From NCBI RefSeq assembly GCF_003332885.2, contig NZ_QOWJ01000001.1:310001-374000 (forward strand): a stretch of 64,000 nucleotides of DNA, given 5' to 3'. The notes under the pieces were generated by a model. The model was given only the letters and a program-made list of their open reading frames with translations. It was not told the origin of the DNA and searched no databases. Both the position numbers and the translations under genes were made by a program. Every line of letters begins with the position of its first letter. Position 1 is the first letter of the stretch. Shown here piece by piece: positions 31,359 through 39,629 of this stretch. Source of the DNA: Paracnuella aquatica. Its GTDB lineage: Bacteria > Bacteroidota > Bacteroidia > Chitinophagales > Chitinophagaceae.

Positions 31359-31975
31359 TGATTTATTGGTGAACGGCCGGCTGCCTTCCCAATCTGGCGG
31401 CGGCAAAAATCCTGCAGCTTTTCGGCTGCATCCGGGCTCAAAGGTTCTTTAAGTTCCAGTTGCAAAAATTTGTTGGCGGGCAGGTGCAGGGTCAAAAAGT
31501 CGGGGCGCAGCGTAACCGATTCAATTTGCTCCCAATTCAGTTTTTTTACACCAAACCCGTTGGGAAACGAAAGTCCGTTTGTGCTAACCAGCAATTGCGG
31601 CTTTTGCAGCGCTACCCGGTCCGTAAAGGCCAGCATGGCCGACAGTGCCGCCCAAATCAAAACAGGTATTGCCTTGCCCCAATTATCGGCCTGCACAAAA
31701 GCAATGGCCAACGATAAAAAGGTAATTGCCTGGAGCAGGCGGATCCAAAGATTAGCCTTGCCGCTCGGGTCGAGCTTTTTTCGGAAAAAGCCATACACCA
31801 GCGATACCGCCGCCACAAAATATAGTGGCGCCAAATCAGCTAAGCGGTCGTATTTCAACACAAGCACAGCGCTTTCTGAATTAGCGATCAAAAAAAAGCC
31901 GGCAACAAGGTGCAGCAACCCGATGGTTTTGCGCCTTTTGTCGAGGCCCGATAACTGAACAGGAATATAAAACAT
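31355..31975 (-). CDS. Membrane protein with C-terminal PH-like domain, unknown function
   Basis: The 206-aa protein has four hydrophobic segments in residues 15-125 ('TIGLLHLVAGFFLIA', 'LAPLYFVAAVSLVYGFF', 'LLQAITFLSLAIAFV', 'IPVLIWAALSAMLAF'). A soluble C-terminal part (about 130-195, 'LLVSTNGLSFPNGFGVKKLN') looks like a bacterial PH domain. Its start abuts the ureohydrolase stop with no gap, and its stop overlaps the radical SAM start by 4 bases, so the three genes form one translationally coupled unit. No named family recognised. Confidence 0.75.
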   Translation of the reverse strand: MFYIPVQLSGLDKRRKTIGLLHLVAGFFLIANSESAVLVLKYDRLADLAPLYFVAAVSLVYGFFRKKLDPSGKANLWIRLLQAITFLSLAIAFVQADNWGKAIPVLIWAALSAMLAFTDRVALQKPQLLVSTNGLSFPNGFGVKKLNWEQIESVTLRPDFLTLHLPANKFLQLELKEPLSPDAAEKLQDFCRRQIGKAAGRSPINQ

Positions 31976-33019
31976 TTATCTGGGATTGCTGGAAACCAGC
32001 AGGTTGCACAATTTGAATAAAACTCGGGCGCCTACGTTTGCATCCCAGCCGGTTTCGCCAATGCTTACTTCATTGAGGTCGAAACCAATGATTTGCCTGC
32101 CCGATTCTTTTACCTTTTTAAACAAGTAAAATACCTGTTCGGTTTCAAAACCACCCTGCACCGGGGTACCGGTATTGGGGCAAAGTTTCGGGTCCAGCCC
32201 GTCGATATCAAACGAGATGAATACCTTTTGCGGCAGCTGGCTCACAATTTCCTCCACCACCTGGCGGAAGGTTTCACCTTCATATTGGCGTGTCCTGATG
32301 TCGCTGTCGTAGTACACCGAAATGCGATCGCTGTTCTCCGCCACAAAATCCACCTCGCCACCCGAGTAGTCGCGAATGCCTACCTGCACCAGTTTTTTCA
32401 GTTGCGGAATTTCCTTCAGGGCGTTGTACATGATGCTGGCATGAGAGTACACAAAACCTTCATAGGCTTCGCGCAGGTCGAGGTGTGCATCAATTTGCAG
32501 GATGCCGAAATCACCCCATTTTTCCGAAATGGCTTTGTAAAAACCCAGCGGCGAACTGTGGTCGCCGCCCAACAGGCCCACCAGTTTGCCGGCATCGAGC
32601 AGCGCCTTGGTTTGCTGGTACACCCAATTATTGAGGAACACCGACCCTTCGTTCACATCTTTCAGCGTTTTGCACATAAACTGGTTGTCCTCAACCAGGT
32701 CGCCTTTTGAAATATAGTCAATATATAATTCGGCTTCTTTGCGCAGGTAGTCGCTTTTCAGCAGGATCTTTTTGTCCGATTCCCGCATGTAAAAACCTTC
32801 CTTCCAGCCATCGGGCACATCGGGGTCAAACAGGTCCACTTGAAGGCTGGCCTTGAAAATGTGCTCGGAGGAGCGGGAGGTACCCGAGCCATAGCTAACC
32901 GTTACTTCCCAGGGCACCGGCAAAATCACCAGCCGCGCATCGGCTTCGGTAAACGGCAGTCCAAAGATGTTGTTGTTGGGATTTCCGGCGCTGTCCGGGT
33001 CAAAATGAGAAAGGTCCAT
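31976..33019 (-). CDS. Ureohydrolase (arginase/agmatinase/formimidoylglutamase family)
   Basis: Mn-dependent hydrolase that splits a guanidino or formimino group. The 347-aa protein carries all metal motifs: 'LVGLLGGDHSSPLG', 'ILQIDAHLDLRE' and 'FISFDIDGLDPKLCPNTGTP'. It is longer than E. coli agmatinase (306 aa) because of about 60 residues before the first motif, as in the Bacteroidetes branch. Which guanidine compound is used cannot be read from sequence; agmatinase and formimidoylglutamase are the main options. ATG 33017-33019 (MDLSHFDPD) is preferred to an upstream start that would add a hydrophobic stretch. First gene of the operon with 31355 and 30054. Confidence 0.9.
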   Translation of the reverse strand: MDLSHFDPDSAGNPNNNIFGLPFTEADARLVILPVPWEVTVSYGSGTSRSSEHIFKASLQVDLFDPDVPDGWKEGFYMRESDKKILLKSDYLRKEAELYIDYISKGDLVEDNQFMCKTLKDVNEGSVFLNNWVYQQTKALLDAGKLVGLLGGDHSSPLGFYKAISEKWGDFGILQIDAHLDLREAYEGFVYSHASIMYNALKEIPQLKKLVQVGIRDYSGGEVDFVAENSDRISVYYDSDIRTRQYEGETFRQVVEEIVSQLPQKVFISFDIDGLDPKLCPNTGTPVQGGFETEQVFYLFKKVKESGRQIIGFDLNEVSIGETGWDANVGARVLFKLCNLLVSSNPR

Positions 33020-33398
33020 TCCTGCAAAATTTAAAGCGGTGCAAGTTAAGCCGCAATAACTAAATAGAAGGCTAAAAGAAAATGGTAACAAAAGCTTTCG
33101 GCATAATGATGCAGACGGCGGCGCTGTATTTAAAAAATGGAACGCGATAGATTTTATCGACCACCCGATAAAATGTTCAGAAATGGCGGCGTCTATTTAT
33201 ATAAACGGAATGATATATCGCCGGCAATAAACGTGGTAAAGCAGCCGCCAGTGTGGATTTGGCGTAGTCCGTTCAAACCCGGCCATAACAAACCAAAAGC
33301 AAATGGTTTCTAAAAAAAATCCAAAAGCGCCAAAACCGGTTTAAGTGGTTCCCTGCTGACAGATTTTTGACATAACTTCGCATGCAACTAAGGAAACA
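33020..33398. other. Divergent intergenic region containing an inverted repeat
   Basis: About 380 bases between the ureohydrolase and ccmE. A perfect 9-bp inverted repeat, ATTTTATCG (33151-33159) / CGATAAAAT (33166-33174), with a 6-nt loop, could be an operator. Nothing else is supported: no open frame with family resemblance, and no exact TAnnTTTG box for ccmE (TAACTTCG near 33373 is the nearest). Confidence 0.5.
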
Positions 33399-33833
33399 AT
33401 GAAAAAAATTCATATTGTTCTGTTGATCCTGATCGTTGCCGGCATCTCCGGAATGTCCTTTTTTATAAAAGACCTCACCACTTACGAAACCTTTGAATCT
33501 GCCGCAGACAAGAAGGAGCAGTTTGTGGTAGTAAAGGTAAAACTGGACCAGTCGAAGCCCATCTATTACGACCAGCTGAAAGATCCGAACTACACTGAAT
33601 TTTACGCCCTGGACCAGGACGGCAACAGCCGCAAAGTGGTGTACAAAAATGCCAAGCCCACCGATATTGAAAAAAGCGAAGGCATCGACCTGAACGGCTA
33701 TATGCGCAACGACCATTTTGAATGCACCAAGCTGCAAATGAAATGTCCTTCAAAATACAAGGACAACCTCGAACAACAGCAAAAGGCACTGCCTTCTACT
33801 GCTGCATCAAGTACCACCGAATATAAATACTAA
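33399..33833 (+). CDS. ccmE: Cytochrome c maturation protein CcmE, CxxxY type
   Basis: Periplasmic heme chaperone anchored in the inner membrane that passes heme to the CcmF heme lyase. The 144-aa protein has one N-terminal membrane anchor (residues 4-22), then an OB-fold domain (about 35-120). In place of the common HxxxY heme-binding motif it has C116-P-S-K-Y120, the CxxxY variant known from some bacteria and archaea. It directly precedes ccmF (6-base gap). The remaining ccm genes (ccmA-D, G, H) are not in the window. Confidence 0.85.
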   Translation: MKKIHIVLLILIVAGISGMSFFIKDLTTYETFESAADKKEQFVVVKVKLDQSKPIYYDQLKDPNYTEFYALDQDGNSRKVVYKNAKPTDIEKSEGIDLNGYMRNDHFECTKLQMKCPSKYKDNLEQQQKALPSTAASSTTEYKY

Positions 33834-33839
33834 GCCCTA

Positions 33840-36305
33840 ATGGATTTTGTAGGCGAACACTTGCTGCCCGGGAAGCTCGGGCATTTTTTGCTGCTACTTT
33901 CTTTGGTTTCATCCATAGCAGCGTCGTTTAGTTACATTAAAAGCGTACAGAGCCGCTCTCTTGCCGACGAAGGGCGCCAATGGAAAAAGCTGGCCCGCAT
34001 CTTTTTCATTACCGAAGCCCTGGCGGTCTTTATCGTCTTTGGGCTGCTGTACTACATTGTTCAAAACCACCTGTTTGAGTATAAATATGCCTGGCAGCAC
34101 AGCAGTAAAACGCTGGAGCCCAAGTACCTCTTGGCCGCCATTTGGGAAGGGCAGGAGGGCAGCTTCCTATTGTGGAGCATCTGGCATTGTGTGCTGGGCC
34201 TGATTGTGATTTGGAAAGAGCGGGAATGGGAAGCACCCGTTATGGCGGTGGTTTCTGCAGCGCAGGCCATCTTGGCCACTATGGTGGTGGGCATCACGTT
34301 ATTTGGTGTAAAAATCGGTTCCAACCCGTTTGTGCTGCTGCGCAATACCATGGACGCCCCGATTTTTTCGCAACCCGATTATCTGTCGATGATCCAGGAC
34401 GGTAATGACCTCAACCCGTTGCTGCAGAACTACTGGATGGTAATTCACCCGCCAGTGCTGTTCCTGGGGTTTGCTTCCACGCTTATTCCTTTTGGTTATG
34501 TAGTGGGCGGCTTGTGGAAAAAGGACTTTACCGGTTGGACCAAACCTGCATTGCCCTGGGCCCTGTTTTCGGGCGGTGCTCTTAGCCTGGGCATTATGAT
34601 GGGTGCGGCATGGGCCTACGAGTCGCTGACCTTTGGTGGCTACTGGGCTTGGGATCCGGTCGAAAATGCTTCACTGGTGCCTTGGTTGGTACTGGTGGGC
34701 GGCATCCACTCGCTGCTGATTTTCCGACATACCGGCAATGCGCTGCGTACCACCAGCCTGTTTTTTATCCTGTCGTTTTTGCTGGTGCTGTACAGCACTT
34801 ACCTTACCCGCAGCGGCGATCTTCAGGATACTTCGGTACACGCCTTCACCGGCGAAGGCATTACCCGTGCCCACCTGCAGGTGTTCCTGTTTTCTTTTGC
34901 AGTGCCTTCCCTGTTTATATTTTTCCGCAGGTACAAATCCATTCCGTTTATTGCAAAGGAAGAAGAAGCGTCTTCCCGCGAATTCTGGATGTTTGTAGGC
35001 TCGCTGGTACTGTTCCTTTCCGGTTTGTCCATCATCCTGATGACCTCGGTGCCGGTAATCAATAACATTGCATCGTTTTTCATCAGCGATTCAAAGCTGT
35101 TCACGCCGCTTGCTTTTGGCGAAGACACGGCATTTGCCTATAACCGCATCCAGGTGTTTGTGGCCATCATCATCGGCCTGCTTACTGGTTTTGGCATGTA
35201 TCTTAAATACCGCCAAACCGGTAAGGAATCTATGCGCAAGATCTGGCTTCCGGCCATCGTATCGGTGGTAATCGGTGGGCTGATCATTTGGCTGGGTGAT
35301 GTCAATTATTCGGAAAAAGGTGCGGGCTACCTGGCAGCCGTTTGGCTGGCGCTGATCGCGGCCGTGTATGCTGCTGTTGCCAATGCCGCTTATATCTGGA
35401 CCGGCATGAAAGGCAGCATGCGCCGTTCCGGTGGCGCCATTGCCCACTTGGGCTTTGCGCTGATGCTGGTGGGTATTCTTATTTCTTCGGCTAAAAAGGA
35501 AGTGTTGTCGTACAACACCAGTGGCATCTTCATCAATTTTGGCGAAGGCAGTAAGGAGCAGGCCGGCGAAAACCTGACGCTGGTAAAAGGCATGCGCAAC
35601 GACATGGGGAAATACTGGGTAACCTACGAAGAGGAATCGGCGCACCCCGAAAAACCGCTTTGGTATTACCACCTTCGTTTTGAGTATAAGAAAGACTCGA
35701 CCAAGGACTTTGTATTGAAGCCCAATGCATTTGTCAACTATAAAGGCAACGAAGGCCTGATGGCCAACCCCGATTCAAAGCATTATTGGGATCATGATGT
35801 ATTTACCTACATCACTTCGCTGCCCGACCCTGAGAAAAACAAAGACACCTCCACATTCTTGCCCAAGGAAATGCGGGTAGGCGATACGGCGTTTTACTCG
35901 AAAGGTTTTGCAGTGCTGCAAAACATCGAAAACCACCGCGATATTCCCGGCGCCAACTTTACGCCGCAGGATAGCGTAACGCTGGCCACCCTGAAAGTGT
36001 TTGCAAAAACAGGATCGGAATACACGGCCAAGCCGGTGTTGATCAACAAAGGCGGCGCAGTACTGGCTGAGCCGGACACGATCACTGCCGAAAGCCTGGT
36101 GCTGCAATTGCAGAAAATGGAAGGCAACAAAGCCACGGTTGGATTTAAAGAGTCAAGCTCGGTGATGCAATACGTTACTCTTAAGGCGTACAAGTTCCCG
36201 TTCATTAACTTGTTGTGGCTCGGAACCATCATGATGGTGATCGGTTTCTGGATCGCTATGATGCGCCGGATCGAGACGAACAAGGTTTCGCTAAAGAAAA
36301 TTTAA
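33840..36305 (+). CDS. ccmF: Cytochrome c heme lyase CcmF/CcsA family
   Basis: Attaches heme to apocytochrome c at the periplasmic face of the inner membrane. The 821-aa protein has about 14 membrane segments, with the WWD heme-handling motif 'GGYWAWDPVENASLVPW' around residue 265 and conserved histidines in 'NYWMVIHPPVLFLGF' and 'AGGIHSLL'-like sequence. A large periplasmic domain (about 560-785) lies before the last helix. It is longer than E. coli CcmF (647 aa) because of this C-terminal domain, as in other Bacteroidetes. Operon with ccmE; a strong terminator follows. Confidence 0.93.
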   Translation: MDFVGEHLLPGKLGHFLLLLSLVSSIAASFSYIKSVQSRSLADEGRQWKKLARIFFITEALAVFIVFGLLYYIVQNHLFEYKYAWQHSSKTLEPKYLLAAIWEGQEGSFLLWSIWHCVLGLIVIWKEREWEAPVMAVVSAAQAILATMVVGITLFGVKIGSNPFVLLRNTMDAPIFSQPDYLSMIQDGNDLNPLLQNYWMVIHPPVLFLGFASTLIPFGYVVGGLWKKDFTGWTKPALPWALFSGGALSLGIMMGAAWAYESLTFGGYWAWDPVENASLVPWLVLVGGIHSLLIFRHTGNALRTTSLFFILSFLLVLYSTYLTRSGDLQDTSVHAFTGEGITRAHLQVFLFSFAVPSLFIFFRRYKSIPFIAKEEEASSREFWMFVGSLVLFLSGLSIILMTSVPVINNIASFFISDSKLFTPLAFGEDTAFAYNRIQVFVAIIIGLLTGFGMYLKYRQTGKESMRKIWLPAIVSVVIGGLIIWLGDVNYSEKGAGYLAAVWLALIAAVYAAVANAAYIWTGMKGSMRRSGGAIAHLGFALMLVGILISSAKKEVLSYNTSGIFINFGEGSKEQAGENLTLVKGMRNDMGKYWVTYEEESAHPEKPLWYYHLRFEYKKDSTKDFVLKPNAFVNYKGNEGLMANPDSKHYWDHDVFTYITSLPDPEKNKDTSTFLPKEMRVGDTAFYSKGFAVLQNIENHRDIPGANFTPQDSVTLATLKVFAKTGSEYTAKPVLINKGGAVLAEPDTITAESLVLQLQKMEGNKATVGFKESSSVMQYVTLKAYKFPFINLLWLGTIMMVIGFWIAMMRRIETNKVSLKKI

Positions 36306-36329
36306 TCTTTAAGAATACAGCTATTTTAG

Positions 36330-36368
36330 AGGTTCGGGTGTCATTAATGCATCCGAACCTTTGTATTT
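36330..36368 (+). terminator. Intrinsic terminator of ccmEF
   Basis: AGGTTCGGGTG / CATCCGAACCT, 11-bp stem with one G-T pair, then TTTGTATTTTT. Confidence 0.82.
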
Positions 36369-36378
36369 TTAAAAGGAT

Positions 36379-37026
36379 ATGTTCCGTACAGTTTTTTTGC
36401 TTTTACTGCTGCTTATTGGAGGATCGGCCCTGGCTCAGGTGCCCGATTCCATTGCGCGGAAATGGGGCCCCAACGATACCATGACGGTGGTGGCCATCAT
36501 TTACGGCGGTGAAAGCATGCCGTATAAAGAACTGGAAAATGTATACGTATCGAACCTCAGCGGCGAGGCACTTGCGCAGGCCATCCAGAAATACAACCGG
36601 CTGCGCAATGCGGTGTATGTTACCTATCCTTATGCCCGGGTGGCTGGCGTTACCCTCAACGAAGTGGCTTACCGCCTGCAGTATGTAAAGGGCAAAAGCG
36701 AACGCCGGAAGGTTATTAAAAGCAAGGAAGAGGAGCTGCGCAAACAATTTGCCGACCCGCTTACCAACCTTTCGGTGTACCAGGGCCGGGTGCTGATGAA
36801 ACTGATCAACCGGCAAACCGGCAACAACTGCTACGAAATAATTAAAGAATACCGCGGCGGCTTGAATGCACGGCTATACCAGACCGTGGCATTTTTCTTT
36901 GGCTCCTCACTTAAACAAGATTACGATGCACAGCAAGACGCCACCGACCGGCAGATTGAAGCCATTGTGCGGGAAATTGACGGCGTTTGGTACAACAACC
37001 CGTTCCGGCCGGGGATAAGACAGTAG
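36379..37026 (+). CDS. DUF4294 family exported protein
   Basis: The 215-aa product has a signal peptide (MFRTVFLLLLLLIGGSALAQ) and the DUF4294 body: 'VVAIIYGGESMPYKELENVYV', 'YNRLRNAVYVTYPYARVAG', 'LINRQTGNNCYEIIKEYRGG', closing with 'DGVWYNNPFRPG'. The family is restricted to Bacteroidetes and has no known function. It is followed immediately by heptad element F, whose first word begins one base after the stop codon. Confidence 0.9.
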   Translation: MFRTVFLLLLLLIGGSALAQVPDSIARKWGPNDTMTVVAIIYGGESMPYKELENVYVSNLSGEALAQAIQKYNRLRNAVYVTYPYARVAGVTLNEVAYRLQYVKGKSERRKVIKSKEEELRKQFADPLTNLSVYQGRVLMKLINRQTGNNCYEIIKEYRGGLNARLYQTVAFFFGSSLKQDYDAQQDATDRQIEAIVREIDGVWYNNPFRPGIRQ

Positions 37027-37027
37027 G

Positions 37028-37094
37028 GATTTACGATTTTCGATTGACGATTTACGATTGCGGGATTAGACGATCGTAAATCATATAATCGTCC
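37028..37094. repeat. Inverted-arm heptad repeat element F
   Basis: The left arm consists of GATTTAC, GATTTTC, GATTGAC, GATTTAC, GATTGCG in 7-bp phase (37028-37062). The right arm, GTAAATC and ATAATCGTC (37076-37093), is complementary to it. It starts one base after the DUF4294 stop. Shares two 12-mers with element E. Confidence 0.88.
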
Positions 37095-37199
37095 TAACGT
37101 TGACGCTGCTCAGTTTGCCGATGCGGCATTTAACTTATCTTGCGCCACTATTAATCACCAACAGCACGGGTCCGTAAAAAGCCGGATTTGTTATTACGC

Positions 37200-37931
37200 A
37201 TGAAGCTGGACATCTTAGCCATTGGCGCCCACCCCGATGACGTGGAACTAGGCTGCTCGGGCATTCTCATCAAAGAACGGAAGAAAGGAAAAAAGGTAGG
37301 CATTATCGACCTGACGGAAGGTGAATTGGGCACCCGCGGTACCGTGGAAACCCGCTACGCCGAAGCCGCCGAAGCTGGCCGCATTATTGGCGTTTCGGCC
37401 CGGGCAAACCTGCAGATGCGGGACGGCTTTTTTCAAAACGACGAGGCGCATCAATTAAAACTGATTGCTGCCCTGCGTACCTATAAGCCTGAAATTGTGA
37501 TTGGTAATATCCTGGAAGACCGCCACCCCGATCACGGCCGGGCCGGCCACCTGATTTACGATTCCTGTTTTTTATCGGGTTTGCGCCAGGTAAAAACCTG
37601 GGACGCCGATGGCGACGAGCAGGAGCACTGGCGGCCAAAGTATTTGTTGCATTATATCCAGGACCGGTTTTCTGAGCCTGATGTTATTGTGGACATTTCG
37701 GATGAGTGGGAGGAAAAGCTCCAGTCGATAGTGGCCTATACCACGCAGTTCAACAGCGCTGCAGGCGATGGCCCGCAAACCTATATTTCCAGCCCCGAAT
37801 TTTTAGATGCCATCACCGCCCGGGCCCGCCTTTTGGGCAAGCGGATTGGCGTGAAATATGCTGAGGGTTTTCTTTCCAAAAAAAATATCGGCATCCATAG
37901 CCTGGATGCGCTGGTGCTGCAGGAAACCTAA
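37200..37931 (+). CDS. bshB1: Bacillithiol biosynthesis deacetylase BshB1
   Basis: Zn-dependent PIG-L/LmbE deacetylase that removes acetyl from GlcNAc-malate, the second step of bacillithiol synthesis. The 243-aa protein has the metal motif 'AIGAHPDDVELGCSG' at residues 6-20, 'DLTEGELGTRG' and 'DRHPDHGRAG' with the third ligand. The BshB1 C-terminus 'ITARARLLGKRIGVKYAEGFL' distinguishes it from other PIG-L enzymes. With the bacilliredoxin (1716) and BstA-like enzyme (24773) it implies that the organism makes bacillithiol; bshA and bshC are outside the window. Confidence 0.94.
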   Translation: MKLDILAIGAHPDDVELGCSGILIKERKKGKKVGIIDLTEGELGTRGTVETRYAEAAEAGRIIGVSARANLQMRDGFFQNDEAHQLKLIAALRTYKPEIVIGNILEDRHPDHGRAGHLIYDSCFLSGLRQVKTWDADGDEQEHWRPKYLLHYIQDRFSEPDVIVDISDEWEEKLQSIVAYTTQFNSAAGDGPQTYISSPEFLDAITARARLLGKRIGVKYAEGFLSKKNIGIHSLDALVLQET

Positions 37932-37980
37932 AGCACCCAAACAACCATTGTATTTCGTTCATTGTTAATTGTTATCGCAC

Positions 37981-39051
37981 ATGTCCACTCCCAAATTTGC
38001 AACGCCGCCGCCACCTTCATTCCACGCCGAACTAAAAGCGCGGATCAACAACTATTTTAAAGAAACCGGTAAAAAGCCCACCGGCAATGCCGTCTTGTAC
38101 TCCAAGGCCATTATCCTGATGGTGGCTTTTATTTCGCTGTACGTTCACCTGGTGTTTTTTACACCGGTTGTTTGGGTGGCTATTTTGGAATGCGTGCTGC
38201 TGGGTTGCGTGGTTTCGGCTATCGGCTTCAACATCATGCACGACGGCGGCCACGGTTCGTTCAGCACCAACAAAGTGCTCAACGAGGTAGCTGCTTTTTC
38301 GCTGGAAGTATTGGGCGGTTCTTCGTTTATGTGGAACATGAAACACAATGTGATCCACCACGCTTACACCAATATTGATGGCGTGGACGACGACATCGAC
38401 ATCCAGCCCTGGATGCGCATGAGCACCACACAGCCCAAGTACAAATTGCACAAATACCAGCATATCTATTTCTGGATTCTGTATGCGTTGTTGTACATCC
38501 TGTGGGTGTTTGTGATGGATTTCCAGAAATACTTCAAAGCCCGCATCGGTGCTATGCCGTTGAAGAAAATGACGGCCTGGGATCATGTTGTTTTTTGGTC
38601 GTTCAAGGTATTTTACCTGTTCCTGTTTGTGGTGCTGCCCATTTATACCGTTGGATTCATAAGCTGGCTGGTAGGTTATCTCATTTTTGGGATCGTTACC
38701 GGTCTGGTTATTTCGATTGTGTTCCAGCTGGCACATACCGTGGAGCATACGCATTTTCCCATGCCCAATGAGGATACTGGTAAAATGGAAGATGAGTGGG
38801 CCATTCACCAATTAAAAACCACAGCAAATTTTGCCCCGCGCAATAAAGTGATTTCCTGGTTTGTGGGCGGTCTTAACTTCCAGGTGGAGCACCACCTGTT
38901 TCCAAAAATTTCGCATGTGCATTACCCACACATCAGCCGCATCATCAAGCAAACCTGCCAGGAGTTTGGTGTGCCTTATATCGAATACCCCAAAATGCGC
39001 CATGCGGTTGCATCGCATGTGGCGTTTTTAAAGGAAATGGGCAGAAAATAA
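37981..39051 (+). CDS. Membrane fatty acid desaturase (front-end/linoleoyl-CoA type)
   Basis: Inserts a double bond into acyl chains using O2 and a di-iron centre in the inner membrane. The 356-aa protein has four or more membrane segments and the three histidine boxes: 'NIMHDGGHGSF', 'KHNVIHHAYTN' and 'NFQVEHHLFPKISH'. The QVEHH form of the third box is typical of front-end desaturases (delta-6-like). The N-terminal cytochrome b5 domain of eukaryotic relatives is absent. ATG 37981 gives the normal length. A terminator follows. Confidence 0.92.
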   Translation: MSTPKFATPPPPSFHAELKARINNYFKETGKKPTGNAVLYSKAIILMVAFISLYVHLVFFTPVVWVAILECVLLGCVVSAIGFNIMHDGGHGSFSTNKVLNEVAAFSLEVLGGSSFMWNMKHNVIHHAYTNIDGVDDDIDIQPWMRMSTTQPKYKLHKYQHIYFWILYALLYILWVFVMDFQKYFKARIGAMPLKKMTAWDHVVFWSFKVFYLFLFVVLPIYTVGFISWLVGYLIFGIVTGLVISIVFQLAHTVEHTHFPMPNEDTGKMEDEWAIHQLKTTANFAPRNKVISWFVGGLNFQVEHHLFPKISHVHYPHISRIIKQTCQEFGVPYIEYPKMRHAVASHVAFLKEMGRK

Positions 39052-39071
39052 AAAAGCTGCACACGAAAAAA

Positions 39072-39099
39072 GGAGCGATGAAATATCGCTCCTTTTTTT
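39072..39099 (+). terminator. Intrinsic terminator of the desaturase gene
   Basis: GGAGCGAT / ATCGCTCC stem with a 5-nt loop, then T7. Confidence 0.9.
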
Positions 39100-39160
39100 A
39101 TGGAGTAAACCCAAACTGGTTGATTGAAAACTAATGGTCAAATGGACGCCTAAGCCGGGC

Positions 39161-39316
39161 TTAGATGATGTCCATGGCTTTTACAAAAAACAGCGTAACA
39201 AAAGGAATGATCAGCGTAAGCCAGGGCCAGTTGGTGAAAATGGCAAAAAGCAGTGCAGCTGTGGAAATAAAAAACAACAGCCAGTATGTTCCTTTCGACT
39301 TTTTTTGTGCTTCCAT
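39161..39316 (-). CDS. Small two-helix membrane protein, 51 aa
   Basis: A short gene opposite the flanking genes, ATG 39314-39316, stop TAA 39161-39163. After a charged start (MEAQKKSKGTYW) it has two hydrophobic helices (LLFFISTAALLFAIF and LTLIIPFVTLFFV) split by NWPW, and ends KAMDII. A perfect TAAATTTG -7 box lies 9 bases before the ATG on the same strand, and the amino-acid composition is clearly protein-like. It would be missed by common length cut-offs. Function unknown. Confidence 0.75.
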   Translation of the reverse strand: MEAQKKSKGTYWLLFFISTAALLFAIFTNWPWLTLIIPFVTLFFVKAMDII

Positions 39317-39629
39317 GTCTTGATCAAATTTAGCGCAAAAATAGGGGAGGCAAGCCTACCGAACAAAAATGCCTTGAATCTGCACAACATCAGCACAAAC
39401 TTGAAACAAACCGCTTATTTTCGCTAAATGTGTAATTGATACACAATCTGCCCGTTGCTTGCCATTTGCCTTTGCCCGGGATGGGCCCGGTTTTTTATGG
39501 GTCGAGAACCGGTTGGCGAAATGTGCGGACGTTTTAAAAAAACGCCACGTCATTTTTCAAACTGGTTACAACCAAAATAAATTACCGGCAGGTACACAGG
39601 CTAAACCGGAACAATTCAAAAGAGAAAAG
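39317..39629. other. Divergent leader region of malQ with a terminator-like hairpin
   Basis: Contains the minus-strand -7 box of the small membrane protein (39325-39332) and a plus-strand TATTTTCG (39416-39423) that may serve malQ. CCGGG (39476-39480) / CCCGG (39486-39490) with a 5-nt loop and T6 (39491-39496) looks like an intrinsic terminator inside the putative malQ leader, possibly an attenuator. No other gene is supported. Confidence 0.5.
39325..39332 (-). promoter_or_regulatory. -7 box of the 51-aa membrane protein gene
   Basis: On the minus strand TAAATTTG fits TAnnTTTG exactly. Confidence 0.65.

Noticed and set aside
39459..39629. N-terminal 57-codon extension of malQ
   Set aside because: It covers the putative promoter leader and hairpin; the CBM20 domain starts cleanly at ATG 39630.
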